The notes below the pieces were generated by a model. That model was given only the letters and a program-made list of their open reading frames with translations, was not told the DNA's origin and did no database searches. From Stereocaulon alpinum (taxonomy: Eukaryota; Ascomycota; Lecanoromycetes; Lecanorales; Stereocaulaceae): a DNA stretch of 64,000 bases. Below are positions 46,037 through 57,540 of the stretch, piece by piece. Made by a program: the position numbers and the translations under genes. Location of the stretch: NCBI GenBank assembly GCA_018257865.1, contig JAEUBA010000005.1, forward strand, positions 1-64,000, given 5' to 3'. How positions within the stretch are numbered: position 1 is the first letter of the stretch; each line of letters opens with the position of its first letter.

Positions 46037-48390
46037 TCAGCAACGCTCAAATACGCGATACAGTCCCTTTAGATTAGCAACCTCAATCACACCCCTCAGC
46101 AATCCTTTCGTAGCAACAAGCCTCGCTTTGAAAGCCGGAAAAAGCACATGCTCCAGCACCCTAGCCATCTCTTCCTTTCTAACCTCCAGAGCGGTGTCAG
46201 AACCCGCCTTATCATTTGACACCTCTTCCACAGGAGTATCATCCTGCCCATTCTTCTCATTCACGCCAGCAGGCAACTGCTCCGGTGTATAAAAGCTAGC
46301 CAATTCGGTCAAAAAGGTATGAAAACAACCTTCTTCATCCAACCAATCCACACACGGACCTAATCGCATCAAAAAGCGCGGGAGCTTTGCAAGGCTAGGC
46401 GTGAAACCTTTGATTAAGAGCGGTATGCTGACCAGCTCGCCCTCTGGAGAGATGTCGAAATTGAAGTATTCCAGTAGCATCGCTCTTCGGTTGACGAGCT
46501 GGGTTGTCACAATACTAGGGACGTCATCCCATGGGATTCCCGCATCTTCTGGCTTTTGCAAGGCTCTCTCTCGATCTACGCCGATGGTAATGAGAGCCTT
46601 CACGTCTAACGGGGGTTCAAATCCAATGGCGCCAAAGTTGCCGAAATCTGTGAGGCCTAGCTGGTAGAAGTACTCGTTACAGACCATGCCGTAGTCCACG
46701 AGGAAAAGCTTGACCCCACCTTGAATGGCGACAATACGACGGCAAGGATCCACAAGACCGACATAAGTGTGTGAGGCGAAGACCTCGGTTAGATTGGCGT
46801 GCATGGATTCGCGGACTGCGGCGCGAAGGCGTTTGACCGTGGTGAGGCAGCAAGTCGTTGGCGTTTTTAGGGAGGTGAGGTAAGTGTTTGATGACGGGAC
46901 AGGAGTCGATGGATTGCTGATGGAGGGTGGTAGCATGGACGTTATCTTCCTGAGCTGCGGGTCTGTCCGGACAAGGTTGTTCTCGTAGGGTTTGGCAGGA
47001 GTAGATGGAGTTGGCTTTTGGGACGATCTTGATTGAGCGGAGTTGGAGCGACCGCTCTGAGACCTAGAACCGCTTGACACGGGGACTTTGGCGCTGGGCA
47101 GAAGGGACTGAGTCGTAAACGTTCGGCTGGTGTCGACTTGAGAGAGCCTAGCACTGATCTCCGTACAAATACTTTCGACGATCTCATCTTCATTCAGAAA
47201 GTTGACCTCACGCTTCGTAGGGTGCACATTCACATCGATACGTTGGGGATCGATATCAAGGCTAAGATAGATGAAAGGGTGGCCACCTTTGGGAAGGAAC
47301 GCTGAGTACGTCTGCTCAATAGCCTTCTTGATTGCTGAGGAGTCGACGGATCGATGATTGATGAACAGCAAGATAGTGGTCTTCTTTACATGATAGTTGG
47401 CATTAGTGGTCCATCCTGAAGCTTTACAACCCCACTTGTCATCACTGATTTCGAAATTGATCAATTCGTTTGCAACAGCACTACCGTGAATTTGGCGGAT
47501 ACAGTCAACGGTACTTGCATTCGATGGGGTCGAAATACCCATTGCGGAGTCTCCATGCTTCTTACAAGAGAAGGCGACACCTGTGCAATGAACGGCATAA
47601 CGACCAACGACGTCAAGGATTTTAGCGTATTCTTCACTGGGCGACCTAAATGCTTTTTGGCGGGATAGAACATTGTAGAAGAGGTCTTCGACCTGCGTTA
47701 TATTAGCTGAATTGAGTGAAGGATCTTTGGCAATACTTACAGTGATTTGAGTACCGCCACGACCAGCTGTGGGTTTAGGATCCGCGCTCTGGCCTGGTTT
47801 GGCTGCAGCTAATTTGCCGTCTGCATAGTGGGCTCGCCAGGCGCAGCTTGAGTCTGCTGTCTTTGTAGTGACTGTCAAATGCGCTATGTGGCTGATGCTA
47901 GCCAACGCTTCTCCTCTGAAGCCGTATGTACCAATCGAGGACAGGTCCTCGAAGGCTTTGAGCTTAGAAGTTGTGAATCTCTCACAGAGGATTGGCAGAT
48001 CATCTTTCTGTAATTTCCATTAGCAATTACTTGAACAGTGTCATCTTGTCAGCCCTGGTACAAAACTGACGTTGATGCCATGTCCGTTATCTGTGATCTG
48101 TAAAAGCTTCAGACCACCATCCTTCACAACAATCTCAAGAGAGGTCGAGCCAGCATCCACGGCATTCTCAATCAATTCTTTTAGTGCGTGGACGGGTGCG
48201 ACAATGATCTCGCCAGCGGCAATCTTGTTTACAACATCTTGATCAAGCGCCTGAACAAGCCCATCAGCCTAGCTCAAGGCTCCTCTATCAACCCGTCTAC
48301 CTTGATTCTTTTCGGGGCCTGGAAGGCTATAGTGCTCTCTTCAGCTTTTCGCTTTGTTCCGCGAGCAACCGTATCGTCGACCTCCATCAT
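46037..48390 (-). CDS. MLH1: DNA mismatch repair protein MLH1
   Basis: MutL homologue; partners Pms1 to form MutL-alpha in mismatch repair and Mlh3 in meiosis. Exons: 48390-48301, 48250-48071, 48007-47741, 47692-46037, giving 730 aa. The GHKL ATPase motifs are ELIENAVDAGST (about 55-66), DNGHGI (about 85-90) and TSKL...GFRGEALASI (about 103-128). The transducer strand has DVNVHPTKREV. The C-terminus ends in FERC, the invariant MLH1 tail that completes the PMS1/PMS2 endonuclease site. There are two adjacent Met codons at the start (48390 and 48387). The third intron (47740-47693) is 48 nt with no stop, so unspliced mRNA stays in frame. The linker (about 330-420) is Ser/Pro-rich. Confidence 0.96.
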
Positions 48391-48863
48391 CCCTGACTTG
48401 TTGAATGTCTTCTTTGGATGGAAATCAACATTGTTATTTAGTAGGGAAAGCTGGGCCGCATCTCGGTCTACTCTGCAGGAAAGAAGGTCCCGGTCTGCTA
48501 CTCATACAAAGCGAGCTAGGTCTCAAACCAGACACAACCTAAGCGTGGGGCACGCTGGCACGCTGGCACGCTCATCATGGTGTCCCAACTTCCAAGTAAC
48601 TTAAGCGGGGGGTGAAGATTAAGCCAACAGCCTACAGGGCATCGAGGGTCTAATCCGGTTAAATTTCGGGTCTTGGATGTTCTATCGAAGATTGTCTCCA
48701 ACAGTCCTCGCTTTATCCGACAGCTCCTTCCTTGGGGACCTTACGAAGACCGTCTCCTCACATTGAGCAACGGCTACCAACGCTTATTATCCATGTCTGT
48801 TTTTCACAGGTAGCCGATCATGCGCTCACAGCTCCCAGCGAGCTTTGGGTAGCTGGCCCACTG
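48391..48863. promoter_or_regulatory. Divergent promoter region MLH1/glycosyltransferase
   Basis: 473 bp between divergent genes. It contains three tandem GCACGCTG-like units at about 48549-48572, function unknown. Confidence 0.4.
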
Positions 48864-51422
48864 ATGTCTTGGCTAAGGGGGGTGTTTGCTGGGGACGAAG
48901 AGCTGGGGAAGAAGAATGATGACCATAGACCTTTGAACGGCGCAGCAGCACCTGCACCATGGTCTGCGCGTAGGGCAGCTTCAGGGATGCGGAGAAGAAG
49001 GATATTCTATGGCATATGCGCCCTCCTCTTCCTCTACGTCTTCGTCAAGAACATCCCAACCGACCTCGGGCCTAGTCCACGAAGCGTCCATAATCCCCGA
49101 CCAGGTGATGCGAGGAAGCTTCCATCACAATCTTCGGACAACCCGAACAAGAAGCCAAAAAGGCCTGTCACGCCGTCCGCGGCAGAAGAACACTACTACG
49201 ATGGGCCCATCAAGTTCTACAAGCTTGCTTTATCGTTGCATTCCGTTGCACGTCTGGGCGGTCAGCACGAGATCAATAAAAACGTTCTCTTTGCTGCGTC
49301 AAACCTGAAAAGTGCTTCTGAGATCATACCCCTTGCGTGCGAGATGGCCCGTTGGGACAGGAATGACGTCCATCTTGCCATAATGGGAAGAGATGACATG
49401 GATATCGCAGAGATACAGAAGATCAATGGTGTTGAAGAAGACTGTAACGTCCATTGGCATGGTGCGGCTAATTCCTCCAACCAGGGAGCAACTGGCTAAC
49501 CCAGGATGTCAGATGCTCGTCCGGATTATTCTCGCTGGAGTTCAGATGTTCGAATGGAAGTCAGCGTGACAGCGGGTGTAGCGCACATACAGACCTTCAT
49601 TCACCCACAGGTTATTATCATTGATAATCCCAGCCGAGAAGATCCATTCTTCGTCACGGCTTTAAGGTCGAAAGCAATGGACATTGGAAAAGCGGTCATT
49701 GAGCTTCCGGTAGCTGCGACGGAGAACCTGATGTGGATTACACGCTTGGATAGTGCCTCACTTGCGGGTTTGTCAACCTTGTCTTGACCATATGCTCGAT
49801 TGCTGATTCGTCATCTAGCTTGGAGAAATGCTTACGTTGACCTCCTCATCCAAGCCCCTGCAGGCTCATCGGGCTCACTTGTGCGATTGCTAAAATCCAT
49901 CGAAAACGCTGACTACTTTGGTATTAGGCGGCCACATCTGACAATTGAACTTCCAACAGAAATCGATCCTCCAACCTGGCGTTATCTGGAAAACATGGTT
50001 TGGCCACCTTTGGATTGGTCGGGAGCAGCACATGCTTCCCAGGTCACTCTCAGACATCGAATAGCTCGGCGTACCACGACAGAATATGAAGCTTCTGCGC
50101 GTTTTGTAGAGTCCTTTTATCCCGCGAGGATTCATGACTCCCATGTCCTACTACTTTCACCTCAAGTCGAGCTATCGCCTCTGTACTATCATTATCTGAT
50201 ATATAACCTACTCGAGTACAAGTATTCTATTCATGGAAAAGCTGCAAAGGAATCTTCGAACGTCATAGGGTTCAGTCTTGAGCTTCCTGCGTTCTATCTT
50301 AACGACAGCACGCCGCTTATTCCCCCATTGAAACCAGGCAAATCTAAGGAGCCTATGCCGTTCCTTTGGCAAGCACCGAACAGCAACGCTGCACTCTACT
50401 TCGGCGATCGATGGGTTGAGTTCCACTCTTTCCTCCAAGCCCGCCTCTCTAAACCACCTCCAGCTCGTCGGAAAGTCATAAGCGACAAGCACCCCGCATG
50501 GATGGAATTTCTTCTAGAGTTCATGCGTGCACGAGGCTATTCTCTTATCTACCCTAATTTTACAACCGAAGGCGATACGATCGCCACCATCCATGACGAG
50601 TTGTATCAGATCCCAGAAGAGTTCCCCAAGGACCCTGCAACTGTGGACAATGCGGTACCAGATCTAGATCTCAGTCAACCCTTGGTCAAAGATTACGACG
50701 CGACCGACCGAAGAGCTCCAACGAATACCGAAACTGCACTCCTGTCGTCATCTAACCTCATCTCCCTCCTTCCAAATTCGGGCGACCTTTCCGAACTCTC
50801 GGATATGCTCCTTATCTCTTATAATGGATACAAAATGTCTCGGGAGCTTTCCCACGAAGCTGCTGCTGCATTCTCCCAAGCCTACCAGCGCGAGGTCGGA
50901 GGTTGTGACTCATCAGCTCAGACGGCCACCCGCAAGCTTGATAGTGCGGTTGACCTCTTTTGTCACCTTGATGACGTCTATGATCCCTTGCAACACCTCC
51001 AACAGCCTAGGACCATTGCACCCATCCCAGACGAGAGTGTGCATATGGATCAATACGCCATACCCGCTGAGCAGCATGAACATGCAAAAGCAGAAGCTTC
51101 TGCGCATCTGGGAAGGCATGGAAGTCCTCTCAAACCTTTGCCGCCTCTGCAACCAGAGCGCACAATTCAGGAGGCTGCTAGTGCGGAGGATGCTGGTAAG
51201 GAGAGGCAGACCGAGTTCCAGATGCAAATGGAACGGCAGGCGAAACAGGCAGGAAACGAAGACAGGCGAAAGTATGAAGTCGAGACGAAAGAAGAGAGGA
51301 AAGAAGAGCCCAAGCAAGATGCGTCATCGCCAACTCACCAGGGATTCTCGAAACAGGCGCCCAAGGCGGCGCTTGAAGACCCACAGGCAGAGGCTGCAAG
51401 TGGGAAAGGTGCTGGCTGGTGA
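48864..51422 (+). CDS. Fungal type II membrane glycosyltransferase (GT2-like)
   Basis: Exons: 48864-49461, 49513-49767, 49819-51422, giving 818 aa. A short cytosolic N-terminus is followed by basic residues (MRRRR) and one membrane segment near residues 50-67 (IFYGICALLFLYVFV). The luminal part starts with a Pro/Lys-rich stem. The body follows the pattern of a large Pezizomycotina family annotated as 'glycosyltransferase 2': FAASNLKSASEIIPLACEMA, DARPDYSRWSSDVRMEVSV, AWRNAYVDLLIQAP and SHVLLLSPQVELSPLYYHYL. The C-terminal about 120 residues are Glu/Lys/Gln-rich and probably coiled coil. Golgi location and a role in glycan synthesis are inferred from topology. The acceptor at 49512 was chosen over a CAG at 49504 because it restores HDARPDY. 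Confidence 0.8.
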
Positions 51423-51789
51423 AAATAGAATAGCCGGACTCGAGGTTCTAATGTCTATGTACCGTTATGTCTTTGTTTCTGGTAGAGGACTTGATTCGTC
51501 AAGGAAGCCTTGTATAGTCACCCTGGCATGGTTTTGGGCATGGTTTGAGGAGATTTACGGCATTGTGTATATAGATAAGCGCACGTTTAGAAGCCAGAAG
51601 CATTAGTAAATGCTGTTACCATTACTTCAGCTATTCAACTATACATTTCAAGTATCGCACACGACAGGAAACGCTATCTTCCTCATTGCCAAGACTGTGA
51701 TCATACTGAAGCCCTAAACTCCGCTCCGCACCCGACCTTCACTCCTCGACTCAAGAACGGATCCTTGGACTGATGCGAACCATCACAAT
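51423..51789. other. Intergenic region glycosyltransferase/ESF2
   Basis: 367 bp comprising the 3' UTR of the glycosyltransferase and the ESF2 promoter. Nothing else is seen. Confidence 0.4.
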
Positions 51790-52800
51790 ATGTCAGTCCG
51801 CAAACGCAATGAGTATCTTGATGTAGCAGAGAGTGACCATGATGGCAGCCAACACACGGACACTGAAGCTGCAGATAGCAAGACAGCAGCCCTGGCCCCA
51901 CGAAGCTTCAAAAGACGAAAACTAACATCAGCCTCGGATTCGGTCGACGAGAGCGATGTCGAGAGCGGCTCAGACACAGCAGCAACCCAAACTCGGGCTA
52001 TAGCACCCACAAAAGTCTCCTCCGTTGTCCCTACAACCACAACAACAGCCTCTGCCTCAACCGCCAGAGCGCTCCAATCTTCCAGTAAGCGCAAGGTTCT
52101 TACCGCGACCAAGACCAAGACCAAGACCTCAAAGCCAGGCGTCATCTACCTCTCCCGCATTCCTCCTTTCATGCGCCCCTCGACGGTCCGCAGCCACCTC
52201 TCTCAGCACGGCGAGATAACAAAACTTTTCCTAACCCCCGAACCCCCCTCCCACTACCTCTCGCGGCGCCGCGCCGGCGGCAACAAGAAACATTCCTACA
52301 TCGACGGGTGGGTTGAATTCAAGAGGAAGAAAGATGCAAAGATCTGCGTAGATGCTATCAACGGGAACATTGTGGGGGGAAAGAAAGGAGGCTGGTATAG
52401 GGATGATGTGTGGAATGCTAAGTATTTGAGGGGATTTAGTTGGGGGGACTTGATGGGGAGTGTTCAGATTGAGGAGAGGGAGAGGGAGGAGAGGGTTAGG
52501 TTGGGGGTTGGGAGAGAGGGAAGGGAGAGGAGGGACTTCATTAGGAATTTGGAGAGGTCGAAGGTTGAGGAGACGAGGAGGAGTAAGCGGGAGAAGAATG
52601 TGGAACGGGAGAGGGTGGATGTGGAGAAAGTTTCGGGTGGAAAGGCGAAGGAGGAACAAAAGGCTGGCGATAGGAGTGGGGTGGAGAGTAAGCGGACGGG
52701 ATTTGAGAGGAGATTCAGACAGAATGAGGTCAAGGGAAAGACGAACAAAGGGTCCGAGCAACCTGGCGAGGTGAAGAGGGTTCTTAGCAAGATCTTCTAA
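51790..52800 (+). CDS. ESF2: Pre-rRNA processing factor ESF2/ABT1
   Basis: Single exon, 336 aa. Esf2 is a nucleolar SSU-processome protein that activates the helicase Dbp8 during 18S rRNA maturation. The N-terminal 115 residues are Ser/Thr/Ala-rich and disordered. The RRM-like core begins PGVIYLSRIPPFMRPSTVRSHLSQHGEITKLFL and continues with SYIDGWVEFKRKKDAKICVDAINGN and the family hallmark YRDDVWNAKYLRGFSWGDLM. The C-terminal third is a highly charged Arg/Glu/Lys helix. The DNA of that third is strikingly G- and purine-rich on the + strand (about 52440-52780), reflecting Arg/Glu/Gly codons ending in G. Confidence 0.93.
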   Translation: MSVRKRNEYLDVAESDHDGSQHTDTEAADSKTAALAPRSFKRRKLTSASDSVDESDVESGSDTAATQTRAIAPTKVSSVVPTTTTTASASTARALQSSSKRKVLTATKTKTKTSKPGVIYLSRIPPFMRPSTVRSHLSQHGEITKLFLTPEPPSHYLSRRRAGGNKKHSYIDGWVEFKRKKDAKICVDAINGNIVGGKKGGWYRDDVWNAKYLRGFSWGDLMGSVQIEEREREERVRLGVGREGRERRDFIRNLERSKVEETRRSKREKNVERERVDVEKVSGGKAKEEQKAGDRSGVESKRTGFERRFRQNEVKGKTNKGSEQPGEVKRVLSKIF

Positions 52801-52933
52801 CACGCTTCTCAATTACAAGAGCTGTTTCCGCCCATAGATCTGCCCATCCTTCTTATCATAGTCTCTTCAGCATCAACTCATCCTCCGTTGTCCCCCTTAC
52901 GAACTCCGAAAGCTCGGGGAGCAACCACCGAGG

Positions 52934-53614
52934 ATGTTTGCTTCAAGGAAAACAGGCGGAATAGCTCTCCAGCTAGGTAAGTGGCTAGAGTATGGAAGGC
53001 AAAGGACGTACTCAACACCGAGACTCTGTTTGGTCTCTCCTGTTGACAGCCCTCTGGAGGCTGATCGCCACCTGAACGTGCTTCTCAACAGTCTTCATCA
53101 CTTCCTCAGCCGTCTCGCAGCTGACCGACGAGCTACGAGACCCCTTTCTACAAGACGCCAAGCACGACCAAATCTATGCATTTAGGGGTCGGCGTTACCA
53201 GGCAGGTCAATATGATCGCCAACTTGATACGCTCAATGTCAATACCACGATCAAAGGCTTCGATCATTTCTTGTCGTTCCACGACACCACGTTATGGAGC
53301 ATGTGGCGTCCCGTGCAAAGACTTACGCGCAAGGTAAGCGGAACGGTCTTTGGGGCGATATGTGTGACCTCTATGGGGCAGGGAGTTGAGTGTGGCGCAA
53401 AGATTGTATGCGGGAATGATTGGGAAGCCTGCATAACGACATAGCATCCGCTGTCCGTGGCTACATCGCCAGGATGTGGCGATTTTGGTATGAACTTTTC
53501 AGGCTTGCTGGGATATGGCCGACATGCATAGACACAGGTAGCATCTTGGGTAGAAAAGGACGGCTCAAATCAATATGTGCTCTGTTTGAGCTCTCTCGCG
53601 GACATGTTCCATAA
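52934..53614 (+). pseudogene. Broken gene for an unrecognised protein
   Basis: A possible first exon, 52934-52976 (MFASRKTGGIALQL), is followed by a good intron, 52977-53049 (GTAAGT...GACAG). The next frame runs from 53050 to a TAG at 53442-53444 with one internal TGA at 53073-53075. Its protein has a coherent pattern (QLTDELRDPFLQDAKHDQ, FRGRRYQAGQYDRQL, FDHFLSFHDTTLWSMWRPVQRL). Just before the TAG the pattern shifts into another frame (NDIASAVRGYIARMWRFWYELFRLAGIW) that ends near 53614. I read this as a gene with one nonsense codon and one frameshift, or else an unrecognised intron near 53425. The family is unknown. The N-terminus could be a hydrophobic leader. Confidence 0.45.
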
Positions 53615-54036
53615 TATTCAAGAAGAATGTTTGAGCCTTTTCCTGTACATCGCCACCCATTCTTCTGAGAAATAGGCTGCTCGACCCTTGTTATTCGCCC
53701 CGTCAATGGGACTTAGGGTACTATTCCCACTTCTCGACGTATGTGCACGAATCACGGAGCTGCGAGGGCCATGGGAATAGAGACATGTTCACTCAGTGGT
53801 TGTTCCGGGTACTGTATTTGTACTCATGTTCTTGATATTGTAACTACAAATTCAACAATCCTAATGGTGTCAGAATTGAAACCGCATACTCTTCGATCAT
53901 ACACTCAGAATCTTCGACAGATAATAGCAATTGGAATATCGGCTGCGGAAACCGAATGCCCAATATCTGAATTTGATCTCTTTAATTCCTGACTGACTTT
54001 TTCAGTCATACAGTTTGCGATGAAATCTCAGTGCAC
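53615..54036. other. Intergenic region before methyltransferase
   Basis: About 420 bp with small unsupported frames; nothing recognised. Confidence 0.35.
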
Positions 54037-55159
54037 TCAGATTGGTTTTCTCCCCACAGCTACGAGTTTCTTGGTATTGTGAGCAGCCCCCTGACGCGCC
54101 TCTGCAGCAGCCTTCGTGAGCCTTGTGCGGAGCTCTTTAATCTCCTCTGGTGTTGCTCTCTGCTGAACCACGATCGTGTCAATTAGTTCCTCGTAAACTA
54201 ATAGCGACACGTCCATATGATAGCTGAGATCGCTGCGCTCTGTCCATGTGCCCTCGAAGATGATGTCCTGTAGCCCAGCTTTCTCGTAGAATTTATCTAG
54301 GTTATCGGGCCAGCTTCGCAAATTTAGCAAACAGGATTAGGAAAGTCTCGTTCGGAGAGACTCACGAAGGAACAGGTGCATGAAGGAAGTCCCGTACCCG
54401 ATGCTGTAGGCCTTTCCATTCGACAGTGGGACACGCTGGCTGGACGGTGATCACTACTCGATTCCTAAGATCAAATTCACCCCACTGCAGATAACCACCA
54501 GGCTCTGTGGATAATAGAGTGCGTCAGCATCGAGGGAATAGCCAGGAAGGGATAGTCATTAACAAAATACATAACAAGACATGCTGTGGAGTGAAACTTA
54601 CTTAGCATTCTTACAAGGTTGTGGAGGACTGTCGTAGGATCATTCTGTTTGATCACCAGCGTGAGATGACGCACGTGAACAATGTCAAATTGTTCCACTA
54701 GACTCTTGGGGGGTTCTTCGTAGACGTCGTAATGGGAGAAGCTGACATTGGATGGTAGCCAGTCTTTGGGTGGAATTTGATCAAGACTAATATCTAGACC
54801 CTCAAGCTGGGCGGCTTGTGGATGTTGGCGGGCGAAGTCGAGTAACCATATTCTAAAGATGTTGTGATCAGCCCATTTGCCCGCTGGAGCAGTTTGAAAA
54901 GACATGAGCCTGTTGCGTACCCTGTCCCTGTCCCCACATCGGCAACTCTTAGTTGCTCACGTGTCACGGAGATTGTCCGATGCAATAGCTCGTGATTGAC
55001 ACTTTTCATCCATAACAAGTGCTGGAGGTTGAGCCTGACAATATTCTTAGCGGCTGAGCTACAACTTGGCCGACGAGAGGAAGATGAATACCTTGCAGAA
55101 GCCGCGTAGCTACGGTTCAGAACGTAGTCGTCATTGTTGGGTGCTGCGTTGGTCGACAT
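54037..55159 (-). CDS. SAM-dependent methyltransferase, LaeA/TAM-like
   Basis: Exons: 55159-55092, 55034-54921, 54852-54602, 54504-54366, 54313-54037, giving 282 aa. The SAM-binding motif I is VADVGTGTGIWLLDFA, spliced across intron 2. GLDISLDQIPP follows (motif II, acidic residue after the second strand), then FDIVHVRHLTL and the post-motif KPGGYLQWGEFDL spanning intron 3. This is the class I fold common in fungal secondary-metabolism clusters and LaeA-like regulators. The substrate is unknown. The first intron is 57 nt without a stop, so it can be misread as coding. All junctions keep frame and the gene shows no lesion, unlike its neighbours to the right. Confidence 0.87.
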
Positions 55160-56523
55160 CTTCAGATGGTATGGTGGATTTTTTGTGCAGACAAAAGAAT
55201 GGCCATCCGTCAAAGGCAACTGATAACATCATTTCATCAAGAGGCGAAGTTACTAGATGGATTACGGTAGAGTGGGGTATTGTAACCTCGCAACGGCTTG
55301 CTGAAATGGAAAGTTCAATTCCCGTCGATCTGACATGGAATGGTGCTGAAGAAGCCCTGTCATCCAATTGCATCGTCGTTGTACCTCCTGTTCGCGCCAA
55401 CATATCTATATCGAACTTGAGCTTGCACTGGATCAAGGTTCATCCCCAACAAGATCGCCATGGCGATCACAAGCACGTCAATAGTCTACGTGCCTTGGTG
55501 GGTGTTTAGGATAATTAAGGAGCGGTGAGCACACAGTCATACAATGCGCCGTACGGTGCTGCAGACAACGCGGCCCATCCACGTCAGCAGCATCAGCCCC
55601 GCAAGTCAGTTACACTGGTCGTGGTTGAGAGTTTGCCTTGTTCGCCTCAGGGAGACCTCCGGTTAAATGTCATTACTCGTGTTCATCTAGATGGCCACTA
55701 GCGATACAGGAAAGTTTGGGCCAAGGGATTCTTCCTTGTATGGGCGGATATCGATGAGAAGATGCTGACAATGCAACTGAAGTCTGTGCGTTCGAGGCGT
55801 TGCTCATTTAATGTGATCAACGAAATGTCATACGTCGTTTTCTATCCGTGGCGCATACTCCGAATTCGCGGCCACCGGTCTCGATAGGATTGATCGTGGC
55901 TGGACCAGGGGGCATCGCAAAGTGCCCCTTAAGATGACCTTGCCCTTTGCCCATGAGAATCCCGCCCTCCTCTACGAATTTCTGGCGACTAGTCATCGAA
56001 GAAGGGTATTCTACTGCAGCCCCTATTAAGTCAATCTACCTTACGTCATCCACATCTGTTGGAGGTACTTAGGATTGTGCCGAACCAACGTCCTTTTGGT
56101 TGGGATTGCCTTGATCACGATATTGTGAAAGATACCCAAAGGCCAGATCAAGGGCTGTACTATCTGCACGAAATATTTCAGACATTTCTCGAGACTCGGT
56201 TGTTCAATTCTTAGAACGTGAACACCAGATGACCAAATGTGTTGTTGGATAAGCCATTAGAAAAGCTCACAGCTCCTGATATCTACCCAGTGCCTGTGCC
56301 TCAAAGTCGTAGGAAACTACGGCCGTCATGCACCTAAGTCAGACCCCCACCATTGAGATGTATACGGTATAATTGAGATGTATACGGTATAAGGAAGGCG
56401 GCTGAGTGAACTTCGCTTGATCTTGTTGCTAGCTATACTCTCTTCGATTCACAAATCCATCTTTCCGCATTACTTACCTCGTCGAATCTTTCCAAGTGCA
56501 CCAACATAGTGCTGGGAAATGTC
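55160..56523. other. Intergenic region methyltransferase/P450 remnant
   Basis: 1.36 kb with no supportable gene. It contains a perfect 20-bp tandem duplication at 56352-56391. The short frame at 55066-55509 is antisense to the methyltransferase and unsupported. Confidence 0.4.
56352..56391 (+). repeat. Perfect 20-bp tandem duplication
   Basis: The unit ATTGAGATGTATACGGTATA is repeated twice head-to-tail with no mismatch. It lies about 130 bp upstream of the P450 remnant start. It is probably a recent replication-slippage or repair product; no function is implied. Confidence 0.9.
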
Positions 56524-57540
56524 ATGGCGGCTATCCATGGTTTTCATGGACCATCACCCTTTGGCTTTGCCATCTTCATAGTATTCATTTTACTAGTCAA
56601 AGTGCGGAGCTCCTTGGTCACTACTAAGAGATTTTGTGTGCTAATCAGATAGACTCTACTCACGGTCATATATAGACTCACATTTCATCCACTTGCAAGC
56701 TACCCAGGACCCTTCTAGCTAGAATCACCGACGTCTACAGTGCTTACCATGGCTGGCACCAAAACACTCATCTGGATGCATGGCGGTGCCATTCAGGATA
56801 CGGTTCATCATATTACGTTCCTCTTTACTTGATAAACTATCAATAATAAATACATCGGTTATGTGATTTTGTTCGCTATGGGCCAAACAAGTTACTGGTC
56901 AATACAAGCCGTGGCTATCAGGGTGGGCCTTTTGTGTCCTCCATGAGAATCTTGCTTACTCACCATCTACAGACATCTATGGTCACTCCAAAAATGTTAA
57001 GAAGTCAATGTCGTATCTACCTATGATCCCGTCGAAAGGGGGTTGGAGCATGTTGACGGCAATCGATAAAGACATGCATCGCCACAAGAGAAAGTTGTCT
57101 TCTAAGACGCTTTCCGATGAGGCCACCAGGAAGTTCGAGCCTATCATGATTGACCACATGGACGTGTTATGTAGGAAGCTTATTGAGGATCTCGACTCGG
57201 GCAATTGGTCCAGTCCTAAAAACATGATTTGATCTCTATAAGTGGCATCGTCATCGGTTATGAATTTTGAATCAGAATCCGACGTCAAGCAAACGCAAGA
57301 GACTAACCACCGACATTACGGGTGATTTCGGCTTTGGGTAGAAGATAGGGATGATGAAAGATTCAAGGTTGAATCTCATCCTGGATGTTTTACAAAGCTA
57401 CTATTGGAGGATGGGCGTCTACGAACAATTTCCTCAACTGACCGTCCTACGTTTAGAATCACTTACATCATTCCTCCAGTACCGCACCGAACTGGGAAAG
57501 AAGTGGGGACGATGGAGTAAAACATTTTCTTCTGCCATTT
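56524..57540 (+). pseudogene. Cytochrome P450 pseudogene, truncated before the haem domain
   Basis: P450 landmarks appear in order but in broken frames. First come an N-terminal anchor (MAAIHGFHGP...FAIFIVFILLV) and YRLTFHPLASYPGPFLARITDVYSAYHGW. FVRYGPNKLLVNTS, DIYGHSKNVKKS and the helix C region DKDMHRHKRKLSSKTLSDEA follow. After a gap come ITGDFGFG, KIGMMKDSRLN and WRMGVYEQFPQL. Lesions: no usable acceptor before FVRYGPN (AG apparently replaced near 56860), a TGA after NMI (about 57230), a TAG at 57339-57341, and complete loss of helix I, the ExxR motif and the Cys haem ligand. It runs directly into the hydrolase fragment at 57539. The style is that of fungal secondary-metabolism P450s. 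Confidence 0.8.

Noticed and set aside
48549..48572. Three tandem GCACGCTG units as a minisatellite or binding-site array
   Set aside because: Only three short units with nothing to link them to regulation.
52231..52812. A 193-codon minus frame rich in Leu/Pro opposite ESF2
   Set aside because: A product of the purine bias of ESF2; no domain, and the opposite strand holds a conserved protein.
56752..56800. A frame reading LIWMHGGA that looks like the HGG oxyanion box of the nearby hydrolase
   Set aside because: In another frame the same bases read a good P450 segment (ITDVYSAYHGW...DAWRCH) continuous with the P450 anchor; the hydrolase-like reading is isolated and far from the rest of the enzyme.
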